64,000 nt of DNA, taken from the NCBI GenBank assembly GCA_017311315.1, contig CM029654.1, positions 21,659,879-21,723,878 on the forward strand. Reading direction: 5' to 3'. The notes beneath the pieces are model-generated. The model did not search any database. It saw nothing but the letters and a program-made list of their open reading frames with translations, and had not been told where the DNA came from. Made by a program: the position numbers and the translations under genes. The DNA comes from Dendrocalamus latiflorus (taxonomy: Eukaryota; Streptophyta; Magnoliopsida; Poales; Poaceae). Positions within the stretch are counted from its first letter, which is position 1. Each line of letters begins with the position of its first letter. Shown here one piece after another: positions 45,746-57,321 of this stretch.

Positions 45746-48700
45746 TTTTTAATCGTTTGTTTTAGCACTTTTAACTAGAAAACAATTAGGCAATAAAACC
45801 AGGAAGCTAAGCTAATTGACTTGGACTCAAGTAGCATTTATATATACGTCAAAGTATAGGACCACATGCATATTGATAAATAAGTGATTAGGAAAGTTAA
45901 AATTTTAATTCATGAGAGCTAATAAAAAAATTGCTTAGGATGTAAATAAGATTATTTGAGATTTAAATTTTGATTAGTCATATATGAGCAACTAATATAG
46001 ATTAAATATTTATTTGAGGCTTAATTATCAACTAGGGGCATTAGTAAAATGTGGTTCTACTTAAGGTACAAATTTAATAAGGACCCACATTAAGAAAAAT
46101 AATAATACATCCAAGTTAAAATTAAGGACATAAAGTAGAGAGGCTAATAGATTTGGTTGGAAAATAAAATGAGATTATTTAAGCTTTAATATTAGATTGA
46201 ATGACCTATATGAGTAACCAATGTAGTTTGGAACATTTAACTAAAGGCTAAATTTTAATTAACGGCATTCAAAAAAAAGGTGGACTTGGCTACATGACCA
46301 AATTTAATAAAGGTCCTGATTAAAAATACATTCAGGGTTACGATGAAGGAAACAACTTGAATAGCGTATTACCTACAAAAGCGAGACTTTAACTTAAGAG
46401 ATTAACCGTAATTATAATTATGCCCTAACATTTTATCTACAGCCATAAAATAAATCTTAAGGGTAGATTTGGTCGATTAGCAAATATGGAAATATAGCGT
46501 TGTAAAACAAGCCTTGCTTGGATAAACAATTTTAAGTTAAAAATCTAAAGCTAAGCCTAATAGTAGCTAAAGTATAAGAAAGACAAATAGTGCCATTAAT
46601 TAAATTTTAACACTAGATGTAATATATAATAACAATGAGCATGAATGTATAGCAAGCTGGGACTCGTATAAATAGACCCCTAATTCTAATGAAAATGTAC
46701 ATACTTCAATATTTTTCAAGCCATCATTAGACAACTCTTAGTGATATATCTTATTCAATAGCACTAATAAAATATTACCTTAATCTTTGCCTAGATAAAT
46801 AAATCTAAATTAAATAAGGCTAAGCCTAGTAATACCTAAAGTGTAGGTCAAATAATAATGGTGCCATTAATTAAATCTTAATATTAGATTTGATAAATAA
46901 TAGGGTTGAGCATGGAATAACGAACTAGGGCCCGTACGAATGAATCCTAATCCAACTTAAATTTAGCCTAGCTATGAATGAAGATACATAAGATATGATA
47001 ATGGGATTATTAGAGATTTAATTCTAATTAATTACCATATAAGAATAAATATTGAGCCCTTGCTATTTATCTTAATCTAATTAATAAGTAAAGGCCTATA
47101 CCAAAGATTATTCTAAAAACTTAATAAAGATATCCAAGTGTTATAATACCTTTGAATAAAAGATTTATAGAATAAGTACAGATCTCATCCATCAGTCCAG
47201 TCTGCCTTTATCATAACCTGAGTTGCAAGGAATGCATACCCTAGAGATAAAATTTGTACACTAAACTCCTACACCAGTCTATAGGTCTAACCCGACTCAT
47301 GGAACTTCCTTGATAAATAACAAAATAATAAAAAGAGATTATTAATAAAAAGATCAAGTTATCATATGCTATTACCAACCTTGCCTCAAATCACCAAATC
47401 ACCCATTAACTCGTAATAAAACTAAATTGAGTTTATTCGGATTTATTTGGATCCTTTTTGAGTTATTTGCTTTTATTTGGATTCATTCGTTTATCGCGTA
47501 GTTAGAAACTGGAGTCCCGAAGAATGAATGGATCAAGCAAGATCGAGATCAAGTTGACGATAAAGACTGGAAGCTCAAGACCATCAAATGATATAGCTTT
47601 GAGTGAGCTCAAGACCGCGGTAAACCGCGCCAGGCGAGTCAATACTTTGATCATGTTGAACCTACATTTCTGCAAATTACTTTGCTTTAAATTATCAAAT
47701 TGCATGCGGTTATTTATATGCAAATACATGTTAATTTTAGACTCTAGTTATATTCCATTGTGTGCCTTGAATTAATATTACCCCTCCGTTGGAATATTTG
47801 AAGTCGAGAACCTTGTCGCCCTAGCAAAAATTATAATAGTACCCTTTTGAAAATAAGTCCGTAAATATATGCCATGCTTAGTAATGTTTAGGTACTCATG
47901 GGCGCGAAGGCGCCCAAGCATCACTTTAATCATGAGAAATTGATTTGGGCAGTCATGGTGGGAATGACTGGTATATTTTGACAGGGTTATTTTCTGCTCC
48001 CAAAACTCTTAAATTGCTTACATATCTGAGCGGATGGTTTGGGGGCTGGTATGTGGTGCGGTGGGAGCACAAATTATGGAGTGTGGTAGAACCGCTCAGA
48101 TAATACTAAGGACTGAATCTTGTGATGACCTCCTGATGTAAAACAGTACAACCACAAGTCTATAATGGGTACGACCTAGCTGAATAACTTGCAAGGGTTT
48201 AGTTCAGATATCACCGAGGAAAGTGGGTGCCAGGGTGTACTGGTTTACTCACAGTGAGGCACAGGGTGTACTGTACTCGCACGACGCAAGAGGGGCTTCT
48301 GACTGTGGTGGTGTAACCCTTCAGCGGTGAAACCTCAGCGTAGGTGGTGTCTAGCTAGATCGGAGTAAGGTAAAGGCTTTGTGATAAATTATCTGGGTCT
48401 CATGCCTAAGGAAGTATGTTGGCAAAAAGGATAGTTCATCTCTTGTGGTGAAAGTGTACAAACTCTGCAGAGTCAAAACTATTCGAATAGCCGTGCCCAC
48501 GGTCATGGGCGGACATGGGAACTTAACTGGATATAGTTCTGTTTTAAAAACATTGGAAACTGGGAATGGAAACTTGAAGGGCGAAGGACTGCCCTGGTTT
48601 GGAATTGTCCTGGGCGTCGTCCCAGTGATAAGTTAAGCGGCTATAACGCTGAAGAAATTGCTATATGGTGCAGATGCCATGTAACGGTGGATGGAATCTG

Positions 48701-50399
48701 AATCGATATTAATAATGTATTTCCTTGTACATTATGATTTGTTCCAAAATTGCTAGGTCATAGGACTTTTTAATTAATTGTATTCAAAAGCACTCTACGC
48801 AAATTAAAATAGCCCGAGCCTTTCCTTTGTTAAGCCATGCATACTATTTAATTGCATTCTGTGTATTGGCTCGCGGAGCACGGGGTCGGAGTGCTCATGC
48901 TCGTTTTTGCGACAAAAATTCAGAATCAGGAAATCAAATCACCTCGCCTCAGCAACAAGATTGGACAAGCTGGCCAAGAAGATGAAGATGTCAAGGGCTA
49001 GGTCGCGAACCTCCAGTTGGCTGCCTGTGGGCACGTCCTGAAGGTCCCACTTGCGTGCTTCGTTCTTCCGCTGCTGCAATTTCATGATTTCGGTCTAATC
49101 GGCCCATGAGTAAGTCTACTATTATATTTACGTTTCCGCATGATATGAACTTTGATATTCAGAACTGTAATCTGTGAGCACTATCTACTGATCCAGGGAA
49201 TAGTGCGGTGGAATCACAGAGGATTCAGATTGAAAAATCTGGGTCTGACAGCAAATTTCCTAGATTGCCCGTAGCAAAACTTCCCAGCACCTCCTCTTGA
49301 CTACGTCTTCTCCTTGATGTGCAAGTCACCATGCACACCACGTATAAGTTGATCAAAGGCTCCCCCGTATTGGCAAGTCTCTCCCATTTTTAGCTTCATC
49401 GGAGCATGGCTCATTTGGACCAATTGGCCCACTTGATGCAACCCATTGCTCAAACCTTGCTTTGAACATCCCTTCCTTTGCCATGCGTCTTGCTTGAGCC
49501 TAACTATCACACTTGACCTCCTTGACCACTTTCGCCCTAGGTTAACCCCAACCTAGTCCCAGTCGCCGTCGTTGACCATAGTTATCTCTAAGCTTCGTTG
49601 CATATCTAAAGACCAAAAAAATCATTTTCGGACATAAGTTCTTCACAACTTGATCTACGTTAATGAAAACATGTAACATACAACACAATGCAAACCAACC
49701 ATCAAGACTCCCAAGCCATGACCCAAACTGAAACCAACTGAAATCCACTCAATTTGACCTTTCACCAAACCCACTGACTGAGGCTTGTTAGACTGGCTGT
49801 ACCTTTCTGGTACTATCGCCCAGATAGTATTGCCATGCAATGCCCGGTATGACCGTTCTTCCGGTAGTACCACGGTTTCAATTTCGGTACTACCGAATAT
49901 GGACACAACCTAAAACCTCCAAAACTACCATCTTTGTAAAATAACTACCGTCAATTAGATTTTTGCCAATCGCACCAGTGGTAGTACCGCTACTTGGTAT
50001 CGGTACTACCAGAAGAACAGTTGTACCAAGCATTGCATGGTGGTACTACCGGGGCGGTAGTACCGCTATTGTCAGGCTGGTACTACCGCCTGAATTTGAC
50101 AGCAAAACTGAATTTTGTCAACTTTTGAAAAATGAAAATCCAACTCAACAAATGGGCTAATAGTTCATCGCTCATTCACCATGACTTATCCCATATGGTC
50201 TCATAGATTCCCAGAACTTGGTGCATCTGTGGAACTCAATACACAAGCATCCGACAGTGATACGACATGTTCGCTTGGTGATCTGAGCAACGTGCCTGAG
50301 AAAAATGTATGCCTGAAAGCCGCTAGAGATTTTGATGGTTTGTGCCTAACCAGGCATGTTCGAGCCCGACTTGTTCCGCTGGTGACATGTCAACAAAAG

Positions 50400-50710
50400 C
50401 ACTTTGTGTTGTGGAAATAATGTCCGAGAGAGTTATCTTCAAATGGTTCGCCAGCACCTTCGACACAAGCTTATAGGTAACGTTACACAAGCTTATAGGT
50501 AACGTTATCTTTCTCAGGGGAAACAAACTTTGGGATGAGAACAATTGTGGTGTCCTTCCATCCCTTGGGTGTTGCTCCCCCATTGAGCACATTCAAAACC
50601 TCCTGCACCACCCTCTTGCCCATTGTATTCCAGAATCTCTTATAAAACACTTCCATCTTGGACCGGGTGCTTTTAGATCACTGATAGCCTCTATAGGCGC
50701 CTTGACTTCC
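50400..50710 (-). pseudogene. LINE reverse-transcriptase N-terminal fragment
   Basis: The minus-strand translation has KMEVFYKRFWNTMGKRVVQE, LNGGATPKGWKDTTIVLIPK and then PISLCNVTYKLVSKVLANHL and DIISTTQSAF in a shifted frame. This is the L1-type RT segment ahead of the palm. A 22 bp tandem duplication (ACACAAGCTTATAGGTAACGTT, near 50463-50507) sits at the frame break. Confidence 0.8.
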
Positions 50711-51458
50711 TTAACCATGTGCGCCTCAACCAGAATTTATTTGGATGTGAGAAAAAGGGAAAAGCGACGAGTGGGGCTTGGAGCGAGGGATGCGCAAGGG
50801 TTTCGCGATTTGGGACCAAGGGGCTGCACATTTGGGGAGCTTAGAATAATTTGGGCTTGGGCCTGCCCATGGGCACACGTTTTCTAAGACGGGAAGGGAG
50901 ATGAGGGGTGACCATTTGTCTGTGCACGTTTTTCTATTAGGGGAGGGTGAGGCGGGGTGAGAGTATTATAATTTTATTTTATTAGATTTATCGTTAAAAA
51001 TATTTTTATAGTATTATAATTTTATTAGTATTTTTTAGTGTAAAGTTATAAAAAATAGTGATTAAGGTCATATCTTAAAAATCGTAAAAAGTTAAAAATT
51101 TCAAGGAGAAGTTAAAGATTCTTTAACTTTATTGAATAAGAAAACACGAGGCGATGGAATGGCATCTCCTAGGACTACGAGATTCACTAATGTTACATTA
51201 AATAAGAGATGTCAAAGTGCACCCACCTACCCATCCAGGCTTAATCCTACATCATCTTATTTTTAGGATACTATTTATGTGAGTAGTGTCCCTCTAAGTA
51301 TATGGATATGTGGATACATTTAGTGGTCAAAATATGTATGTGGTGTCACGTGTGTACGTCCATGTTGTACTAAATAAAATTAAGATGCAGCAATAGCTGC
51401 TAGTACTACGATTCACTTCAACGTAAACAATGAGACGGCGCTTCTTTGATATTACATA
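50711..51458. other. Intergenic, no gene recognised
   Basis: AT-rich sequence with no recognisable coding or RNA feature. Confidence 0.5.
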
Positions 51459-51467
51459 GCCGATGTC

Positions 51468-51907
51468 GAATTTTGGACACTATTGGACTCCATGGACACC
51501 CGAAATTCCAGTTTTGGCCCCCAAATGAAAAAAATTCCAGATTTGGACCCCTCCTCACCGCGCGTTTAACACCAGCGTGACACGTGTCCGGTCGTGCGGT
51601 ACCAGACCGCACGACCCCGCCGCCCTCCGCGCCGCCCGCGCGACTCGCGTCCGCGCCCGCCCGAGCGCGCGTCCGCGCCGTCCGCTCCCGCCCGAGCGCG
51701 CGTCCGCGCCGGTCGTGCGGTGAGGGAGGCGATCGCGCGGGCGGCGCGGAGGGCAGCGGGGTCGTGCGGTGTGGTACCGCACGACCGGACACGTGTCGCG
51801 CTGGCGTTAAACGCGCGGTGAGGAGGGGTCCAAATCTGGAATTTTTTTCATTTGGGGGTCAAAACTGGAATTTCGGGTGTCCATGGGTCCAATAGTGTCC
51901 AAAATTC
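51468..51907. mobile_element. Mutator-type MITE, 440 bp, TSD GCCGATGTC
   Basis: Long terminal inverted repeats of about 170 bp (GAATTTTGGACACTATTGG at the left, the complement at 51907) enclose a GC-rich centre containing further CGGTCGTGCGGT inversions. Perfect 9 bp duplications GCCGATGTC lie at 51459-51467 and 51908-51916, the length typical of Mutator-like elements. Open frames inside arise from the GC-rich centre and are not genes. Confidence 0.92.
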
Positions 51908-52282
51908 GCCGATGTCCCGATCTGGGTTTGAACTCGAGGTCGCGCTTGAGCTTTGCTAGATTTGGTCCCAAGTTGAGCTTGAATAGCCTGTCATGTCGAG
52001 CTTGAGGCATTTTTACAGCCGTTATCTTATAGTTCTTGTCAGTATAATGCACTTAAAAAGTTACACTACAGAACTGAAGCACCAACAGCCTAGAGAAATA
52101 CACAACAAAAACGATCAAATTAGCGCCCAGAGGGAATTGGTGGATGGAGGGAGTTCAGTACATTCTGAAAATCTTCTGTGATAATGTAACAGCCAAAAGC
52201 TCTCAAGTGATTTGAAACATAAATCAAATCTCTAAAGGCTAGTTCGATCTAACAGCATCTTGGTGTGCCCAAGAAAATTAAC

Positions 52283-55200
52283 CTACGCTTCCATGTCACC
52301 AATATATAGACGGAACTGATGATCTTTACTCATACTCCGGCACAGTTCAGTAAGCTCACTGCTGCACAGATAAAGATCCATTTCCACCAGTGAAGGTGGC
52401 AGGCCTTCCTCCGGCAGTGAAGTTATACTTGGACAATACGTGATCGTCAATCTATGCAGTGACGTAAGGCGATGAAGCGGCAGTGAAGTTATACTTGGAC
52501 AATACCGGATCGTCAATCTATGCAGTGACGTAAGGCGATGAAGCTTTGAGGGCAATGACTTCAGATGCTCAATGTGGGACAAGGTCAGCTGCTTTAGGGA
52601 GGTAAGGAGTAGCAGTGCATCCTCGTGATTTTCCATCAAGATGTCAACCTTGTTCGACGGCGTATAAAGAACTCCGCGAATGCTGAGGGTCTCCAGAGAT
52701 GTGAGCTGGCTGCATATTGGCGTGGAGAGGACGTCGCTGTCATCAGTGTCTAGATCTTTAAGTGGTATGGAGTATTTGTTACCCTCTCTCAGGATTTGTT
52801 CTGCTGCTGATAGCCAAGATGGTACAAAGCCCGGGGATTTGGAGACTTGCAAGGACTTGAGACCAGTGAGGGACCTAAAACCCTGCCATGATTCCAGTGC
52901 AGGGCATTCTGTAACGCATAGCTTCTCCAGTGCCCTGCAGGAATTGAAGTCCACATAAGCTAAACATGCATTCGTGCATATCCTCACTTCTTTCAGGGCG
53001 GTTAGGGAATGTTCCCCATCAAGAGTACGCAATGCGTTACAACTTTCAATACTCAAAAGCTGCAATGATGTGCATGACTGCAGTTGCACTGATGCTAATT
53101 TGGAGCAGTAGACAACCTTCAATTCTGACAGAAAGGCGAGGGACTGCAAACCTTGAATTGTTTGTAGCATGTCACATTGTTCAATGCGAAGCTTTTGTAA
53201 TCCTGTGCAAGAATGCAGCTCTACAGATGTCAAAACTGGACTTCGGCGAATATGTAATTCAACAAGGGAGAAGAGCTTTGAGCATGGCAAAAGCCTGTCT
53301 ACCAAGTCGGCAATACAGAGCCTCAAAAGTGACGATGGGAGGAGGCTACAATTAGGCACCTCGGATGCTGCTTCTGAAATCATGGAAGAGAGAAGCATAG
53401 GACAATTCTGTGTATCAATTTCCTTAAGAGAGTTGAACACTCCAAGGCCCTTCTTGCTACAAAATAACATGCTTGAAAAAGATATTTCTAACTTCTCCAA
53501 TGTCACCAAGCAACGTGGAGGGATGTTCCACAAACCTTCTTCCATTGGGTTGTGCTCATCTACGAACATTCCCACATCTAAGGATGTTATCTCGTCGCAG
53601 TAATGCACCTTCACAATTTTAAGGCATCGAAGGTTCAACATCAGATTGGATAGTTGTTTCCCTGTAATGTTGCATCGACCAAACTCCAGCTCTTCAACTG
53701 ATGTTGGCAGAAAAAGCTTCGGATTGTTTGAAAATAGATTAGTACAATCCAACATTTTAAACCTTTTCAACGATGTCATTTGTTCGAGTCCCTCCCATGC
53801 CAGATATTTCAAACACGGAAAGCATCTAATTTCCAGTTCTTGCAAGTCCTTCAGTTTGCTGAATCTTAATACTGTTTCATCTAGTCTTTGCACGTGGCTA
53901 TCTTTACCTCCCTCGATTTCCAAGCATAGCCTACTCCCATATGTGAGGCTAAGTAGAAACAACTTGTAGTCTTCGCATGCATTCCATATATCTATATCAG
54001 TTGAGGTATCCACTAGGGGAAGGGGAGGCAAACTAGTGTAACCATGACAATCACGTATCTGAACCCGCTGAAGGCGTGTGAACATGTGCTCAGTCAATGT
54101 GCCAGAAGAGCACAGCTGAAACGGTAAATCCCTTAGATGGTGGCACCCCTCCAGTTCAAGGACTTCTAGGTTCTCATATGACTGGTCTGTTTCAAACTGA
54201 ATGAATCGTCTCAGTCTAGGCATGTTGCGCAGTTCTAGCACCTTCAAACGGCCTATTGGTATTTTGTCAATGTGAGACATGTTGATCAGATGCAGCTCTC
54301 GGAGGAGTGGCAACTGTTGGAGAGGTGGAAGGGTACACCAGTACCTGCATTTTTCAAGATGTAGCGACCGCAAGGAAGTAAGGTAGAAATTGCTACTCAG
54401 CCATGACGGAGCAGAAGCATTGTATCCATTGATTTGGAGTATTTCAATGCCTCTGGGAGGTTCAAGATCCTCTACGATATTAAGACTCCTCAAGGTTTTT
54501 GGCATATCAACCCATGACAAACACAAACCAGTTAGGTGTAGTTTGGCACGGAGCCTAGCCTTGATGGCCTCTTCCCGGCTTTCCAAATTCTGGAGATTCT
54601 TGATGCTAATTGATCCTCTAAGCTGATTCAATCCTCCCAGCTGTGCGATGCTAAATTCACTCTCCCTTTTTACCTTAAATGCCTTAAGCTCTTGAAGGGA
54701 AATCAACTTTCCAACACCGGCTATTCGTGCATGCAGTTCCTCTCTGGCGACAAAATGTCGCAAGTTGACAAGTTTGTTGAAGCCTCTCGGCAGAACTGTC
54801 TTAGCTCCCCAGTTGTGAATTATATCTAGGACTTGTAGGTGATACAACTTACATATAGCCTCCGGCAGTAGCAATTTATGGGCTTTGTAAAAGGAGCGGA
54901 GCTCAAGGTACCGGAGATTGATAAATGCTGAGATATTGGATATTAGAATATTCAAATCAGGATACACCATTTCCATCTTCAGCACACGAATCGCTTTTCC
55001 CTCATTGAGTTCATGCTGAACTGTGCCAGCAAAACTCACGTCATGTGCACCAAATAGCATCAACGAGCTTAAGTTCTTCTTTGGCAATGTGCGGAAGGTC
55101 TTGGCAAACTCTTGCATGAAGTACTCGTTAGGTTGGACGGTGCCATCTTGCTGCCCATAATATGCCGACTCTGTGATAACACTAACATGACGAACAAGCT

Positions 55201-56680
55201 CTGATGCAAATCCAGGCTCAACGTCTTCTATGGTGAAGCATTCATGAGACGAAACTATCTGTGCTAAATCATGAATGAGATCATGCATGAGTAAAGATAT
55301 CCTTGGAGGTTCATTTAGGAAAAATCCCCAATCAATTAAGTCTGACAGATATGTCCATCCAGTTTCCTCTGCTCCCGTGTGCTGGTTAGTGGAAGGAATA
55401 AAACCTTGAGCAATCCATATATTAACCAACCGTTCTTTATCATACCAATGGTTCTTTGGAAATATAGCACAGTATGAGAAGCATTGCTGGAGGTGCTTTG
55501 GTAGATAGTTGTAACTGATCTTCAAGGCTGGCATGATATCATTATCATCTTTTTGATCCTTCCATTCACTGTTTTCCAAAATTGTACGCCAGTGCACATC
55601 ATCAAGCTTCCTTTTCAGTAGTTTGCCCACACTTTTTGCTGCCAAAGGATAACCATTCAACTTGACAACTATCTCTTTCCCAATGGCCAGCAATTTTTTA
55701 TGCTTTTGATGGTTTTCGTTCCCAAAGGCACATTCTACAAACAAATGCCAAAAATCTGCTTCCGGTAAAGCACCCAGGTTAATGACATCTGTTGCTCCTG
55801 TCATTGCGGCTACAGATTGTTTTCGCGTTGTCAAAAGAATCTTGTTTCCCTTGACATCATTGGTAAGCAGTGGTGTCAGCAACTCATTCCATTTTTCTTC
55901 TTTTCTATCTTCCCACATGTCATCCATAACAAGGAGCACCCGTTTCAAATTCAACTCATATCCAAGTATTTTTTGAAGATCCTTCAATTCAGTAATGTCC
56001 TCATGCCTGTCCCCACGCAAGGACTCCAACAACTCACGTGTAATATTAACTTGATTGAAATGTACAGAAACATAAACCCATAGCCGTATATCAAAATGCT
56101 TTGACACTGCAGGGTCGTTGAACACAACCTTAGCCAGAGTAGTCTTTCCAACACCTCCATTACCGACAATGGCGAGGACAGAGATGTTTTGCCCCGGTGA
56201 TTGCACACTAGTTAACTTGCTTATTATTCCGTCTCGTTCTTCGTCCCTCCCGTATACTTTGGGTTCAGTGGGGCAATCCGTCGTCTCCCGTGGATCTGTC
56301 TTTGTGCTCTGGTATATCTCTGTCATACGGTAATCCAGAACTTCAAGCTGGAGAGCCCTGCGTACATAGTCTGTCATCTTGTGACATGCCTCAATGTGTT
56401 TACTTATCTCACATGCCTCAATGTGTTCACTTATCTCATGTGAGACGTTATGCTTGTCAAGAACTTCAAGATGAGGTACCAGACTAGTGTTATCAGCAGT
56501 GGTCATTGGGCTGGCAACATAAGGAACAATCTGAAGAGCAACTGATGATAAATCTTCAGTGCTAATAGCAGAATTTTCTGTGGTGTCTTCAGCTGATTCG
56601 GCCATGTCATCATTAAAAAACTGAAAACCCCTTCCAGGTGTAGAGAAAAGCAAGTTTTGGTTGGCAATTCCACGCACAAG
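52283..56680 (-). CDS. CC-type NB-LRR resistance protein exon (1465 codons, CC domain absent)
   Basis: A single open exon on the minus strand starts after a splice acceptor (CTTTCTTCAG at 56690-56681). Its first in-frame ATG is at 56605, so an upstream exon is likely. Counting from residue VRGIANQ as 1, NB-ARC motifs are all present: P-loop GNGGVGKTT (172-180), kinase-2 LLVMDDMW (248-255, the final Trp marking non-TIR type), RNBS-B LLTTR (281-285), GLPL-like NGYPLAAK (341-348), RNBS-D CFSYCAIFP (399-407) and MHD (464-466). About 900 residues of LRRs follow. These proteins sense pathogen effectors in the cytoplasm or nucleus and trigger defence by nucleotide exchange. The N-terminal CC/Rx domain is missing. 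Two in-frame tandem duplications are present: 27 bp at 56384-56437 (EISEHIEAC) and 66 bp at 52412-52543 (LTSLHRLTI-YCPSITSLP). No stop or frameshift was seen. Confidence 0.9.
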   Translation of the reverse strand, partial: LVRGIANQNLLFSTPGRGFQFFNDDMAESAEDTTENSAISTEDLSSVALQIVPYVASPMTTADNTSLVPHLEVLDKHNVSHEISEHIEACEISKHIEACHKMTDYVRRALQLEVLDYRMTEIYQSTKTDPRETTDCPTEPKVYGRDEERDGIISKLTSVQSPGQNISVLAIVGNGGVGKTTLAKVVFNDPAVSKHFDIRLWVYVSVHFNQVNITRELLESLRGDRHEDITELKDLQKILGYELNLKRVLLVMDDMWEDRKEEKWNELLTPLLTNDVKGNKILLTTRKQSVAAMTGATDVINLGALPEADFWHLFVECAFGNENHQKHKKLLAIGKEIVVKLNGYPLAAKSVGKLLKRKLDDVHWRTILENSEWKDQKDDNDIMPALKISYNYLPKHLQQCFSYCAIFPKNHWYDKERLVNIWIAQGFIPSTNQHTGAEETGWTYLSDLIDWGFFLNEPPRISLLMHDLIHDLAQIVSSHECFTIEDVEPGFASELVRHVSVITESAYYGQQDGTVQPNEYFMQEFAKTFRTLPKKNLSSLMLFGAHDVSFAGTVQHELNEGKAIRVLKMEMVYPDLNILISNISAFINLRYLELRSFYKAHKLLLPEAICKLYHLQVLDIIHNWGAKTVLPRGFNKLVNLRHFVAREELHARIAGVGKLISLQELKAFKVKRESEFSIAQLGGLNQLRGSISIKNLQNLESREEAIKARLRAKLHLTGLCLSWVDMPKTLRSLNIVEDLEPPRGIEILQINGYNASAPSWLSSNFYLTSLRSLHLEKCRYWCTLPPLQQLPLLRELHLINMSHIDKIPIGRLKVLELRNMPRLRRFIQFETDQSYENLEVLELEGCHHLRDLPFQLCSSGTLTEHMFTRLQRVQIRDCHGYTSLPPLPLVDTSTDIDIWNACEDYKLFLLSLTYGSRLCLEIEGGKDSHVQRLDETVLRFSKLKDLQELEIRCFPCLKYLAWEGLEQMTSLKRFKMLDCTNLFSNNPKLFLPTSVEELEFGRCNITGKQLSNLMLNLRCLKIVKVHYCDEITSLDVGMFVDEHNPMEEGLWNIPPRCLVTLEKLEISFSSMLFCSKKGLGVFNSLKEIDTQNCPMLLSSMISEAASEVPNCSLLPSSLLRLCIADLVDRLLPCSKLFSLVELHIRRSPVLTSVELHSCTGLQKLRIEQCDMLQTIQGLQSLAFLSELKVVYCSKLASVQLQSCTSLQLLSIESCNALRTLDGEHSLTALKEVRICTNACLAYVDFNSCRALEKLCVTECPALESWQGFRSLTGLKSLQVSKSPGFVPSWLSAAEQILREGNKYSIPLKDLDTDDSDVLSTPICSQLTSLETLSIRGVLYTPSNKVDILMENHEDALLLLTSLKQLTLSHIEHLKSLPSKLHRLTSLHRLTIRYCPSITSLPLHRLTSLHRLTITYCPSITSLPEEGLPPSLVEMDLYLCSSELTELCRSMSKDHQFRLYIGDMEA
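52412..52543 (-). repeat. 66 bp tandem duplication in the last LRRs
   Basis: Two adjacent 66 bp units (52412-52477 and 52478-52543), identical except for two neighbouring bases, encode a repeated 22-residue LRR segment. The reading frame is kept. Confidence 0.97.
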
Positions 56681-57313
56681 CTGAAGAAAGAAATATGAGT
56701 TATTCGATTTAGACTAACTAAATGAATATACAAAACTATCACACGGCGTAATTTAGAATAATTTTGACTCAAAATGTTAATAAAGAATATAATAAATGGT
56801 AATAAATCCGATAAAGTTAAAGTTGTATTATTTGGGGCTTCTAACATTTTTCTGATTAATCTATAGTACTATGATCTGGATTCAAAAACTAAAGTGTTAT
56901 ATGTTTATTGGGAATTGCTATTCACTGGTTGCCTATTTTTTCTCATCCATGTCACATTTTCTCCCAGTTGTATTGGCATCGCAATTCGTGCTCCGGGGCA
57001 GCATCCTCCTCATTGGGGGCAGCAGGGTTACAGTTCGGGTTAACCAGTTAGTTGCAGTTCACCATATCCCTCACAACAGAGTTGCATGGGATGACGGCGG
57101 TCCAGCGGTGGAGGCCTGGTGAGGCGGCGGTGCTGTCGGCCACAAGATTGGAGGAGGGTAGTGTGTGGCGCCAGTGGGCACTAAGCAGGAAAGTGACTGG
57201 CCTGAGGAGTCATATATGGGTTTTGGGCAGTGGGACATGGCAGTGAGCTGTTGGAGATGTAGAAGAAAACAACTGGGAGGTGGTGGTGGGGCAATGGAGG
57301 AGTTCAGCGGTGC
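56681..57313. other. Upstream flank or intron of the NB-LRR gene
   Basis: On the minus strand this would hold the intron and first exon of the NB-LRR gene, but no CC/Rx-domain coding sequence (such as an EDVID-type motif) was found in any frame. The intervals between the elements further right were also checked without success. Confidence 0.5.
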
Positions 57314-57321
57314 CAATTGAC

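Larger units (their letters stand above)
43913..49250 (+). mobile_element. Giant gypsy solo LTR, 5338 bp, TSD GCAAA
   Basis: It starts TGTAACATCCTGAAAATTTG and ends GATTGAAAAATCTGGGTCTGACA-type sequence at 49250, with perfect 5 bp duplications GCAAA at 43908-43912 and 49251-49255. There is no gag or pol sequence between. The start resembles Tekay-type chromovirus LTRs, several of which are very long in grasses. It holds a TATA box (44880), a GC-rich segment (44480-45670) with only incidental open frames, a tRNA-like sequence (45675-45745) and about 3.4 kb of AT-rich DNA. Confidence 0.85.
42707..50203 (-). mobile_element. SIRE-like copia LTR (minus strand), interrupted by a solo LTR
   Basis: On the minus strand the LTR starts TGAGACCATATGGGATAAG at 50203, similar to the TGAGAGACCATGTGG start of the family at 2639. 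It ends CACAGCTG-type sequence with ...CTGTCCTACA at 42707, followed by a primer-site-like AGTGATATCAAACC. Removing the 5338 bp solo LTR and one TSD leaves about 2.15 kb. Clusters of CGGTACTACCGC-like motifs occur on both sides of the insertion (42880-42960 and 49800-50095). Confidence 0.65.

Noticed and set aside
51418..51895. Overlapping open frames in all directions
   Set aside because: They fall in the GC-rich core and arms of the Mutator-type MITE, and the near-identical translations on both strands come from the inverted repeat.
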